Below are positions 1-8,000 of a stretch of DNA of 20,985 nt, piece by piece (the stretch's first letter is position 1; each line of letters starts with the position of its first letter). Below the pieces are notes generated by a model, which ran no database searches, was not told where the DNA came from, and worked only from the letters and a program-made list of their open reading frames with translations. This DNA is from a virus. Both the position numbers and the translations under genes were made by a program. The stretch is taken from positions 1 to 20,985 of IMG/VR virus record IMGVR_UViG_3300025128_000427; one strand, given 5' to 3'.

Positions 1-1576
1 CTTCTTCAAACCATTCCTCCAGTTCTTCTATTGTTTCAAATTCTAAAAATTCCGTAGGCGCTTCTTCAAAAACTTCAGTAAGTTGTTCATGTTCAAAATT
101 AAACATAAGGTCTTCTTCCGAAGCAATAAGCGTATACTCTTGTTCAGGCTCAAATAGATAAACTTCTTCATATGTTTCTTCATACACTTCTTCATATGTT
201 TCTTCTAAGTAAACCTCTTCATAGACTTCTTCATATGTTTCTAAGTAAACTTCTTCATAGACTTCTTCGTACACTTCTTCTAAGTAAGTCTCTTCGTATG
301 TTTCTTCGTATGTTTCTAAGTAAACTTCTTCCTCAAATATTCTCTGTTCTTCTTGCCAAGCTAATTCTTCAGCAGCCCAGATAGCTTCTTGCTCTATATC
401 ATATTCATCCATTAATACATCTACATCATCATAAGAGTCCATGGTCGTTGTTTCCCATTCAACCATACCTTCATCACTAAATTCTACATCTGTGCCAAAC
501 CACTCATCGACTTGTTCCTGACCAAACTGTTCTACATCTAACTCGTACCAATCCTCATCCGTGAAACCTTCACAGGCGTTTTCATAACAAGGATCATTTG
601 GGTCCAACCATTCATCGTATTCTTGGTCATACCACATATCATCTTCGGTATACCCATAGTCATAGTTCTCTTCATAAGAAGTGTCATAAACAAGAGTTTC
701 AACTACATAACCAGGACACGACACAGAAGACTGAGGGTTTTGAGTACATTCATAATCAAACAAATCATCCCAATAACTAGGGCACTGCGTTGAATACAAC
801 CCATCTAAACCACATTGTTGTGTTAAATAAGCGGCAGCATAGCCTGGACAAGCAGTATTATTTAAAGCACTGGTACAGTCTAAAGCATTCCCAGAACCTA
901 ACCCATATAAAGAACCACCATCCTCCAGTAAAGTATTGTAGGAATTACTGCTAGAGTTCCAATCATAACTTACACAAGTTCCTGAAATATTAGTAGTGCC
1001 TGTATTACACTTATCAAAAAATAAGTAAGTATAAATATCTGAAGTAGTTGGACCCTGCTCTCCAATAAGAACGTCATGTGTTTGAATATCCAATTCACCA
1101 TATCTATATTCAAATGTGTTATTGGGATATAACCAGACTTCTATACTGTTATCAGAATTGGCACGATTATATTCCCTCATGTTATACCAGCCAAAAATAG
1201 TATAATCATCAAAGGCTTTAGCCCTCATAGCTGAACCGCCATCTTTTATCAGGTCAGTCCAGAATGGAAATAAAGTATTGGTGTATTGAGGCAGTGGGTC
1301 GGGGGTGTAGTCCCCACAATAACTGCCCGTCAGGTTAAAATGCAGACAACCATTGGTAGCCATTCTTGCTTGGGTAAAATCATTACCATAAAAGGTAAAG
1401 GTAAAGCCTAAGTCAAAAGCTGCCGAAACTGCATCATCATTTGAACCTAATCCTGTAGAACCCGCTGAATTGGTTTGTAAATCGTATAGGGGTTGGTTTG
1501 ATTCGTAAATGTATGTTGCGTTAACTGTAGGGACAAACAAAAACGCAAATAAGCTAACTGCCCTTATTAAATTCAC
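1..1576 (-). CDS. Exported protein with nidogen-like domain, CPGY cysteine motifs and acidic Glu/Tyr/Val repeats (3' end cut by window edge)
   Basis: The frame is open for 525 codons from a GTG at 1576 to the left edge, with no stop. AGAGGA lies about 10 bases upstream of the GTG, and the gene overlaps the preceding one by 23 bases. Residues 1-20 form a signal peptide (hydrophobic AVSLFAFLFV, then VNA before TYIYES). Residues about 45-165 resemble a nidogen-like (NIDO) beta domain: FTFTFYGNDF, ATNGCLHF, LFPFWTDL, then IEVWLYPNN and FEYRYG. Residues about 230-295 hold cysteine motifs of CPGY or CPSY type. The rest is very acidic and ends in tandem EEVYEETY-like repeats. It is inferred to be exported to the periplasm or cell surface. 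No enzymatic motif is seen and the function is unknown. A tail or adhesin component is an alternative, although a signal peptide argues against a cytoplasmically assembled virion part. Confidence 0.85.
   Translation of the reverse strand, partial: MNLIRAVSLFAFLFVPTVNATYIYESNQPLYDLQTNSAGSTGLGSNDDAVSAAFDLGFTFTFYGNDFTQARMATNGCLHFNLTGSYCGDYTPDPLPQYTNTLFPFWTDLIKDGGSAMRAKAFDDYTIFGWYNMREYNRANSDNSIEVWLYPNNTFEYRYGELDIQTHDVLIGEQGPTTSDIYTYLFFDKCNTGTTNISGTCVSYDWNSSSNSYNTLLEDGGSLYGLGSGNALDCTSALNNTACPGYAAAYLTQQCGLDGLYSTQCPSYWDDLFDYECTQNPQSSVSCPGYVVETLVYDTSYEENYDYGYTEDDMWYDQEYDEWLDPNDPCYENACEGFTDEDWYELDVEQFGQEQVDEWFGTDVEFSDEGMVEWETTTMDSYDDVDVLMDEYDIEQEAIWAAEELAWQEEQRIFEEEVYLETYEETYEETYLEEVYEEVYEEVYLETYEEVYEEVYLEETYEEVYEETYEEVYLFEPEQEYTLIASEEDLMFNFEHEQLTEVFEEAPTEFLEFETIEELEEWFEE
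161..331 (-). repeat. Tandem acidic repeat (Glu-Glu-Val/Thr-Tyr) inside the exported protein
   Basis: On the minus strand GAAGAAGTATATGAAGAAAC-like units recur, encoding YEEVYEE and YEETYLEE patterns with an occasional Leu. The units are short and imperfect. The array would give a highly negatively charged, tyrosine-spaced segment. Boundaries are approximate because the repeats decay on both sides. Confidence 0.8.
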
Positions 1577-2969
1577 GTTTACACGTTCCTCTGGATTTCT
1601 TTATCCCAGAACTATTTAATGTGCCTACACACTGGTTAAGAAAATCGGCTTTAGCCTCTTTATAATCAGGTCGATCCTGTGGGTTTTGTTGCCATGCTAA
1701 ACTAGCTTCTGCCCCGATTTTTCCTTGATACGGACAAGGTGTACCTGCCATAGTCATAGCCTTATGGACTCTTACATCTTGGCAAAGGAGCGCCACACTT
1801 GCGACCTTCATACCCATATCGTACAAATACTTAGATAACTTTAAGCGCTCACAGTTCTCATCCCTTACAGTACGACCAGCCGATAAACCAAACACTTGTC
1901 CTTGAAATGCTCCAGAGCGACCCACAGTACATAGGTCTTGGCTATAACTCATAATACTAGGAGCAATCGCAGAAGCAGGCGGTGCTTTTTGCGTGATATT
2001 TTGATTAATAGTCTGTTCAGACTTTGACTCATTAATGTTTCTATTAGTGTTGTCAGAAGTTGATTCATTTACATTTTTATTATCGGTCTTAACATTTGAA
2101 TCAGAAGTCGACTGATTAACATTAGTGTTCTTATTATCACTAGAGCTAGTGCTGTTATTGGTGTTTGTATTATTACTGGTACTATTGTTTGTGTTGGTAT
2201 TATTACTGGTACTATTGTTTGTGTTTGTATTATTACTGGTACTATTGTTTGTGTTGGTATTATTACTGGTACTATTGTTTGTGTTGGTATTATTATTGGT
2301 GTTGGTACTGTTGCTGGTGCTATTGTTTGTGTTGGTATTATTATTGGTACTATTATTGGTATTTGTACTGTTATTAGTGTTGGTGTTGGCATTAGTGTTA
2401 GTCGAGGTTGACGTATTAGTGTTGGTGTTGGCGTTGGTGTTCGTAGCTGTTGACGTATTGTTATTAGTGTTGGCGTTGGTATTGGTATTAGTCGCAGTTG
2501 AAGTATTAGTGTTGGTGTTGGCGTTGGTGTTCGTATTAGTCGCTGTTGACGTATTGTTATTAGTGTTGGCGTTGGTGTTCGTATTAGTCGCTGTTGACGT
2601 ATTAGTGTTGGTGTTGGCGTTGGTGTTCGTATTAGTCGCTGTTGACGTATTGGTGTTGGTACTCGTATTATTATTGGTGTTAGCGTTGGTATTGGTATTC
2701 GTATTGGTGTTAGTTTGAGTGCCCGTTGTAGTTGTTGTATTAGTATTCGTATTTGTGTTGGCGTTAGTGTTGGTGTTTGTATTGGTGTTGGTATTGGTGT
2801 TGGTGTTTGTTCCAGTTGTAGTAGTAGTTGAAGTTGTAACTAAAGTATTTTGTTCACAATACTCCCCTGTAGTACAATCACCAGTTTGGTCTGCCTTTAC
2901 CGCAGTCGCACTAAATAAAATGCCCCCTATAATCAAATAAAAATATAACCATGTTTTATGTAACTTCAT
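1554..2969 (-). CDS. Exported Thr/Asn-repeat protein with six-cysteine C-terminal domain
   Basis: This encodes 471 residues. Residues 1-26 are a signal peptide (basic start, hydrophobic core YFYLIIGGILF, and AVKA before DQTGD). Residues about 44-325 are almost only Thr, Asn and Ser, with Ala at intervals, and are built from 10- and 16-residue units. Residues 328-471 form a compact domain with six cysteines (for example SQDLCTVG, DENCERLKLSK, GMKVASVALLCQD, AGTPCP), an even number that would suit disulfides outside the cytoplasm. From memory, the KLSK...GMKVAS...LCQD...AGTPCP pattern recurs in marine phage proteins of unknown function. The start overlaps the nuclease gene by 14 bases without a clear ribosome site, so translation is probably coupled. 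The role is unknown; a flexible stalk presenting the C-terminal domain is an inference. Confidence 0.9.
   Translation of the reverse strand: MKLHKTWLYFYLIIGGILFSATAVKADQTGDCTTGEYCEQNTLVTTSTTTTTGTNTNTNTNTNTNTNTNANTNTNTNTTTTTGTQTNTNTNTNTNANTNNNTSTNTNTSTATNTNTNANTNTNTSTATNTNTNANTNNNTSTATNTNTNANTNTNTSTATNTNTNANTNNNTSTATNTNANTNTNTSTSTNTNANTNTNNSTNTNNSTNNNTNTNNSTSNSTNTNNNTNTNNSTSNNTNTNNSTSNNTNTNNSTSNNTNTNNSTSNNTNTNNSTSSSDNKNTNVNQSTSDSNVKTDNKNVNESTSDNTNRNINESKSEQTINQNITQKAPPASAIAPSIMSYSQDLCTVGRSGAFQGQVFGLSAGRTVRDENCERLKLSKYLYDMGMKVASVALLCQDVRVHKAMTMAGTPCPYQGKIGAEASLAWQQNPQDRPDYKEAKADFLNQCVGTLNSSGIKKSRGTCKREFNKGS
2161..2290 (-). repeat. 30-bp tandem repeat (10-residue Asn/Thr/Ser unit)
   Basis: Four near-identical 30-bp units start at 2161, 2191, 2221 and 2251, differing mainly at one base (GTGTTT against GTGTTG on the plus strand). 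They encode repeats of the type NNSTSNNTNT in the exported protein. Degenerate copies continue on both sides. The near identity at DNA level indicates recent expansion or ongoing slippage or recombination. Confidence 0.9.
2401..2690 (-). repeat. 48-bp tandem repeat (16-residue Thr/Ser/Ala/Asn unit)
   Basis: The landmark tgacgtatt (once tgaagtatt) recurs at 2409, 2451, 2499, 2547, 2595 and 2643. Spacing is 48 bases except for one 42-base step. The unit encodes TSTATNTNTNANTNTN, and the last residues alternate between TNTN and TNNN in successive copies, which suggests a 96-bp higher-order duplication. Confidence 0.9.
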
Positions 2970-3378
2970 CTGGATTAAACAGCCTTTTTTCTATTAAAGT
3001 CTGACGATTAACTAAATGCTCATCTTCGATGTCTTTTTTGCTTTGTCCTTCGTATTTAACGGCAAGAGACTCGTCAACCATTGTTAGGTTTATATTAGTG
3101 CCTTCAACATACATTTCACCCAGGACACGACCAAACTTACCTTTTTTGTCCCGATGAGTTTTAATAACAACCGGGCCTTTTGATAAAGCATCTATGAGAT
3201 ATTTTTTACTCATTAATCCCCTAACCTTTTCGTCTTTGTTTCGGGTTCTGCTTTCTGGGGTGTCAATACCATATAGGCGAACACGACTGGCATAATGAAT
3301 AGAAAAACCAAGATCAATAACAACATCAACAGTGTCGCCATCCACCACCCTTTTAACTTCACAGCTATATTCGTACAT
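2956..3378 (-). CDS. Thermonuclease (staphylococcal nuclease-like, SNase fold)
   Basis: This is a 140-residue calcium-dependent phosphodiesterase-type nuclease. All key residues of the staphylococcal nuclease family are present: VVDGDT with Asp15, RLYGIDTPE with Arg34, Asp39, Thr40 and Glu42, and KFGR with Arg84. These match Asp21, Arg35, Asp40, Thr41, Glu43 and Arg87 of the S. aureus enzyme. The ATG at 3378 is chosen because it shares its A with the TAA of the preceding small gene (TAATG). A longer version from a TTG at 3435 would add 19 residues that overlap that gene. No signal peptide is seen with this start. In phages such nucleases may degrade host DNA or act in packaging or lysis; the position after small membrane proteins does not settle this. 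Confidence 0.9.
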   Translation of the reverse strand: MYEYSCEVKRVVDGDTVDVVIDLGFSIHYASRVRLYGIDTPESRTRNKDEKVRGLMSKKYLIDALSKGPVVIKTHRDKKGKFGRVLGEMYVEGTNINLTMVDESLAVKYEGQSKKDIEDEHLVNRQTLIEKRLFNPDEVT

Positions 3379-3509
3379 TACAACCAACCAAAAGCATGGA
3401 ACAAGTCCCAAAGGACATAGATAAAACAAATCCAAAATGCCTTACGATAGAAAACATATTTATTGTAAATAGCGTCAGGTATTTTGCCAAGTTTATATAA
3501 TTCTTCCAC
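3378..3509 (-). CDS. Small membrane protein, 43 residues, possibly the second half of a TAG-interrupted gene
   Basis: GTG at 3509 follows AGGA by 7 bases and opens 43 codons ending in TAA, which overlaps the nuclease ATG as TAATG. The product has an amphipathic N-terminal part (VEELYKLGKIPDAIYNKY) and one aromatic membrane segment (FWICFIYVLWDLFHAFGWL) at its end. The frame is the same as that of the upstream 55-residue gene and only a TAG and three codons separate them, so it may be the C-terminal half of one 102-codon product. Its place among small membrane proteins suggests a lysis role, but this is an inference. Confidence 0.6.
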   Translation of the reverse strand: MEELYKLGKIPDAIYNKYVFYRKAFWICFIYVLWDLFHAFGWL

Positions 3510-3518
3510 CCATGCTTC

Positions 3519-3686
3519 CTACCCCTTGTCCTTTGCTTTGCCTATGTTCAGGGCACATATATCAATAAACTTATAGAGCTTACCGATCCATACATCGTCT
3601 TTAGGTGTTTTAGTCACAGCAGCAATTAAACTGCTCACACTGATTATTGCCATTATTAAGGCTAAAAAATTTGCAAATGTTTGCAT
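3519..3686 (-). CDS. Small single-span membrane protein, holin-like
   Basis: This encodes 55 residues from an ATG with a strong AGGAG 7 bases upstream. Residues about 4-25 form a membrane helix (FANFLALIMAIISVSSLIAA), followed by a charged tail (KTPKDDVWIGKLYKFID...KAKDKG). It ends at TAG, beyond which the same frame stays open to 3378. Size, topology and position in a run of three small membrane proteins fit a holin or holin-associated protein. No sequence signature proves this. Confidence 0.7.
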   Translation of the reverse strand: MQTFANFLALIMAIISVSSLIAAVTKTPKDDVWIGKLYKFIDICALNIGKAKDKG

Positions 3687-3710
3687 TCTTTATCTCCTAT
3701 TATTAAAAAA

Positions 3711-3881
3711 TTATGTTCCAAATATTATTCCTGCCATTCCAACCACTAAGGTAATCAGTGTGGCAACAATAAAGTGTTCAAGTCTTTTGACTCTGTTGAT
3801 GACTTCCAGCCAACGCTCTGCACAGACAGCTTCGTGGCTCTCTATTTTGGTATTAAGTGTGGCCACAGTCATCTTGCTCAT
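3711..3881 (-). CDS. Small coiled-coil plus C-terminal membrane helix protein (XhlA-like arrangement)
   Basis: This encodes 56 residues. The start overlaps the oxygenase stop as ATGA, and GGAGG lies just upstream inside that gene. Residues about 10-36 are a charged helix (TKIESHEAVCAERWLEVINR) and residues about 38-55 a membrane helix (HFIVATLITLVVGMAGIIF). This layout resembles XhlA-type proteins of phage lysis cassettes, a known small family with an amphipathic N-terminus and a C-terminal anchor. Assignment rests on architecture, not on conserved residues. Confidence 0.7.
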   Translation of the reverse strand: MSKMTVATLNTKIESHEAVCAERWLEVINRVKRLEHFIVATLITLVVGMAGIIFGT

Positions 3882-4654
3882 GCAGCCTCCTCAACCTCCC
3901 AACAGTTCATATTGGAAGCCACTGTTCGTCTTTCGCCTTCGCCCCTAAATGGATAAACCATGTGCGATAGCCAAGCAGGAAAAATATATAACTTGCCGAC
4001 TTCGGGCTTTACTTCAAAACTTTGTGGTGGTCTAAGTCGTTCCACATTCATTATCTCGTTACGCCCATAGTTAAAGCATAAGTAACCATCACAAACCCCT
4101 GAAGAATTATATTTACTATATAACGAATCCCCAGCAGTCGGTTGATCGAGTATTTGTTGTGGCACTTTAGTCCAAGAAGTTGTCGATAGTCCCATAATGG
4201 TTTTCGTTCCATGATCGTGTATCGGGTTGTAATCGCCCGCATAACTATGCACTGACCAAGTTTCATCAACCGCCACTTGTCTGTTCTTAGATAACATAGA
4301 CCCTGTGTTTTGCATAAAATGATTGATGTATTGTGCACCCAAACTGGTTATAAACTTAGAATAAGACCTAACCTTTTCATGCTCTGGGTCCATGTTTAAT
4401 TGCTCACCATGAGCAATCTGCCCTACTAGAGTACCTGCTAATGATTCTTTGTCCTCGGATTCTCGTAATTCATCCAAGTATTCGTTTAAATCATTAACCA
4501 TTGCCTCTGGCATCTGGGTTTCCAATACGAAAACCGCAGGCATATTCCAGATATTGACATTAATATCTGTCTCTTCAACAGGCTTCGCTTCCTTCTTATC
4601 AGAATTATCATCCCAATAAACGAAATCTGTATCAGGCTCCTTCTTCTTAGCCAT
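3878..4654 (-). CDS. 2OG-Fe(II) oxygenase-like protein
   Basis: This encodes 258 residues. The double-stranded beta-helix metal site is visible as YNPIHDHG (His146-Asp147-His148) and a distal WLSHMVYPF (His231), followed by ERRTVASN with Arg242 and Arg243, one of which would bind the 2-oxoglutarate carboxylate. The common proximal motif is HxD. Here it reads His-Asp-His, which resembles the HxH form I associate with one phage and bacterial subfamily. The N-terminal 30 residues are charged and probably flexible. In this family the reaction is hydroxylation of a protein or small molecule with 2-oxoglutarate and oxygen; the substrate is unknown. The gene lies between tail and lysis genes. No clear ribosome site is seen before the ATG. 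Confidence 0.8.
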   Translation of the reverse strand: MAKKKEPDTDFVYWDDNSDKKEAKPVEETDINVNIWNMPAVFVLETQMPEAMVNDLNEYLDELRESEDKESLAGTLVGQIAHGEQLNMDPEHEKVRSYSKFITSLGAQYINHFMQNTGSMLSKNRQVAVDETWSVHSYAGDYNPIHDHGTKTIMGLSTTSWTKVPQQILDQPTAGDSLYSKYNSSGVCDGYLCFNYGRNEIMNVERLRPPQSFEVKPEVGKLYIFPAWLSHMVYPFRGEGERRTVASNMNCWEVEEAA

Positions 4655-4656
4655 TT

Positions 4657-4995
4657 TTAGCTAGGAATTACATAGTCAGTATCAGGTACAGGATCGTCAG
4701 GCGGACTAGTAATCACGCTATCGTACTGACTGGCGAATATTGTATCCCACTGACTTGTCGGGCAAAGTGCCTTTAGTTCCGATAATGTCCATGAACCTTC
4801 TGCTTTGGGTGTAAAATTCGTAGCCCCTGATACTGGATCAGTCGCGGAAACCTCTGCATTAAAAAAAGACTCGTAATAAGTCGATGGACTAGCGCTTTTA
4901 CTGCCCTGATTATACTTCATCGTAAAATCCCATTTCTGAACTTTGCTGGACTTGTTATAAGGCACAGCTTTCGTTAAAGTTTTTGTTACTGCCAT
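4657..4995 (-). CDS. Conserved-looking small protein of unknown function, 112 residues
   Basis: ATG at 4995 has AGAGGA about 6 bases upstream and the stop lies two bases before the oxygenase gene. The product starts MAVTKTLTKAVPYN and has KVQKWDFTMKYNQG, an aromatic stretch TYYESFF, and an acidic Pro-rich end (PPDDPVPDTDYVIPS). There is no signal peptide or membrane segment. Its position directly after the tail fibre suggests a fibre-associated or chaperone-like accessory protein, but no family is recognised. Confidence 0.75.
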   Translation of the reverse strand: MAVTKTLTKAVPYNKSSKVQKWDFTMKYNQGSKSASPSTYYESFFNAEVSATDPVSGATNFTPKAEGSWTLSELKALCPTSQWDTIFASQYDSVITSPPDDPVPDTDYVIPS

Positions 4996-5008
4996 TGTTT
5001 ATTCCTCT

Positions 5009-8000
5009 TTATTTATCACACTTTTCATGTGCTTTAGATTTTAATTCCTCGACTTCTGACGAGAGTTCTTTCACTGCGTTTATAAGTGGATATACAAAAT
5101 CTGCTGGTGAAATTCTTTGTACATCATCAACACTAGTATCGTTCCAACCACCAAAAGTATCTACACCAACTTCATCAAGAGCAGCTTTTACTTCTTGAGC
5201 AATAAGTCCGTGTTTTAGTTTACCACTGTCTGCTTTATTTTCTTCTGCGTTATAGTGTTCTGTAAGGCTTGGGTCAACTTCTTGTGATGGTTTTAGTTCG
5301 TATGTCGCAGGTCTTAGTTTGTTGATAAACTCTAGTCCTAACGTATCTGTGTTTATATTCTTTTTAAGCCTTTCATCTGAAGTCCAAGACCAAGAACTAC
5401 CGCCTGCAAAACCTGTACTGACATTATTACCACCAACACCAATATATGCCGTATTATTTGCAGTTAATGTTAGGTCGTTTCCAAGACCAATTCTGCTTCC
5501 AGAATCAGTTGCTTGTACATCACAATTGTGACCAACACATACATTATCACTACCTGTCGTACAAGTATCGCCTGCAGTTGCACCAATAAATGTATTGTCT
5601 CCGCCTGTAGTTACTGCTGAACCTGAATTAGAACCCACGGCTGTGTTATTTGCGCCAGTTGTATCAGCACTTAAAGTTGATCTACCGATTCCGACATTAT
5701 GATTGGCTGTATTAACATCCAAAGAATAAGTACCGATTGCAACACAATCTGTACCCGTTGTGATTGCATCTAAAGCTAAATACCCCATAGCAATATTACC
5801 AGTTCCTGTGGTGCAAGCACGCAAAGCACTGTTACCAACAGCTACATTTTCTGAGCCTGTGGTGTTTGAATACAATGCGTTCCAACCAACTGCTGTATTA
5901 TTTGTCGAAGTGGTGTTTGATGTTAAAGCACCATAACCTACTGCTGTGTTGTTAGATGCGGTTGTATTAGCGTCTAAAGCATTTGTTCCCACAGCAGTGT
6001 TTCCAGCGCCTGTGGTGTTTGCCGTCATCGCAGAGTGTCCAATTGCGGTGTTGTTATCTGCTGTGGTGTTGGCATCAAGGCAATAAGCACCCACTGCAAC
6101 TAAACCAGCACCTGTGGTGTTAACTTGTAATGCTCCTTTACCCACTGCTGTATTAGCGCTTGCTGTCGTGTTAGCAGTCAACGCTTCAAAACCAATCGCA
6201 GTATTAGAATTTGCTGTTGTGGTTGCTGCTAATGTTTTATATCCCATTGCAACATTGTCCTCACCAGTTGTTTGTAACAACATGGAGTTCCAACCCACTG
6301 CTGTATTATTTGTCGCAGTGGTGTTTGCTCCAAGTGCGTTGTGTCCAATAGCTGTTAAGTAATTACCTGTGGTTGCTGCATCTAGTGCTGCGTAACCCAC
6401 TGCGGTGTTTTGTCCACCTGTGGTGTTTGCTCCTAAAGAACTTATACCAACAGCAACATTAGCTGTTCCTGTGGTATTAGCTGTCATAGAGGAATGACCT
6501 ATTGCTGTGTTATTAGATGCTGTTGTTTGAGCATCTAAAGCGAGTCCGCCTATTGCAACATTAGCTGTGCCAGTTGTTAAAGAAGCGGCTGCACCTTTAC
6601 CAATCGCTACATTATGTGTATCTGCATCCGATGTATAGTTAAATGCTGTTAATGCGTTATAACCAACCGCTACATTAGAAGCGCCTTGTGTATTTGCGTC
6701 TAGTGCTGCTGCACCAACTGCTACATTCGAGCCACCTGTGGTGTTTGCTCCTAAAGCCTGATCGCCTACTGCTGTGTTACTCGCTCCTGTGGTATTGGCT
6801 CCAAGAACATCATTACCAACTCCTGTGTTATAACTAGCCGTTGTTATTGTTTTTAACGCACTAGCACCTACGCCAACATTTCTTGTTCCTGTGGTGTTTG
6901 CTAACAAAGCATCTTTACCGATTGCTGTGTTACTATTCGCTGTCGTGTTTGCTGCTAAAGCAGATGTACCAAGTGCAACATTCGCTGTACCTGTAGTGTT
7001 TGCTCCTAAAGAACCATAACCAACCGCTACGTTATTTGATGCTGTAGTGTTTGCATCTAAAGCTGCATTACCAACTGCTACATTTGATGCGCCTGTGGTG
7101 TTTGCTACCATTGCGTTCAAACCAATAGCCACATTGTTAGATGCTGTCGTGTTCGCTCCTAAAGCTGCATAACCAATACCTGTGTTGTTAGAGCCTGTGG
7201 TGTTCGCATCCATTGCTAAAGAACCCATAACAACATTATTATCACCTGTGGTGTTTGCTGCTAGAGATGACCTTCCAATAGCTGTGTTGTTTGAAGCAGT
7301 TGTATTTGCTGCTAAGGCTTCTCTTCCTACGGCTACATTATCCGCTCCTGAAGTATTAACATATAAAGCACCTCTACCTATTCCAATATTTGAATCGGCT
7401 GTGGTGTTTGCTCCTAGAGCATCTAAACCAACTGCAACATTTGAGCCACCAGTTGTATTCGCATCAAGAGCGTTAGTACCTATAGCAACATTGTTTGATC
7501 CCGTTGTAAGAACGCCAGCAGCAGCATCGCCCACTGCCACATTGTCCGAGCCAGTTGTAAACGCATCAAGAGCGTTCTCCCCTACGGCAACATTGTTTGT
7601 TCCTGTGGTCATGGCTGTACCGAGTGCGCCAGAACCCAGTCCGATATTACCTGTACCGCCTGTCATATCGAGTACGTCAGTTACGGCAGCACCTGCTCCC
7701 GCGCCATCAGCGACCACCATCTTGATTCCGCCATTCGGAATAACGACATTAGCGCCTGTGCCTTGAGATATTGTTACTTGATAACCCGCACTATTTTGAA
7801 TAATCCAAGTTTTATTAACGGTATTCGGTGCGAGAGTTACGGTGTTGGTTGCGGTGATTGAGCCTGCAAGAGTAAGAGAATAGGCCCTGGCGGCATCTGA
7901 GGTGCCGTCTTGCATGGTAATGGTATGGGAAGTTCCAGTAATTGTTTCGGAACCACTGCCCCAGGCCTCTGCGATGAGCTCTAAATTTGTGTTGGTTGAT

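Noticed and set aside
172-384. Plus-strand open frame opposite the acidic repeats
   Set aside because: It is a shadow of the GAA/TAT repeats in the minus-strand exported protein; no ribosome site and no plausible protein composition.
2161-2690. CRISPR array
   Set aside because: Repeats are directly adjacent with no unique spacers and lie in one open coding frame.
2125-2718. Long plus-strand open frame rich in Val and Leu opposite the Thr/Asn gene
   Set aside because: It is the complement of the Asn/Thr repeat codons; there is no ribosome site, and composition is only Val/Leu/Phe.
2956-3435. Nuclease with a TTG start at 3435 and a possible N-terminal membrane segment
   Set aside because: The extra 19 residues come from reading the preceding small membrane gene in another frame. 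The ATG at 3378 is fused to that gene's stop and fits the family's N-terminus.
3519-3521. Genome-wide reassignment of TAG to an amino acid
   Set aside because: TAG ends two other genes (1554 and 8114) at sensible positions, with only short meaningless frames after them.
7182-7766. Plus-strand frame opposite the fibre repeats
   Set aside because: It mirrors the Asn-Thr-Thr repeat codons and lies wholly inside the tail fibre gene.
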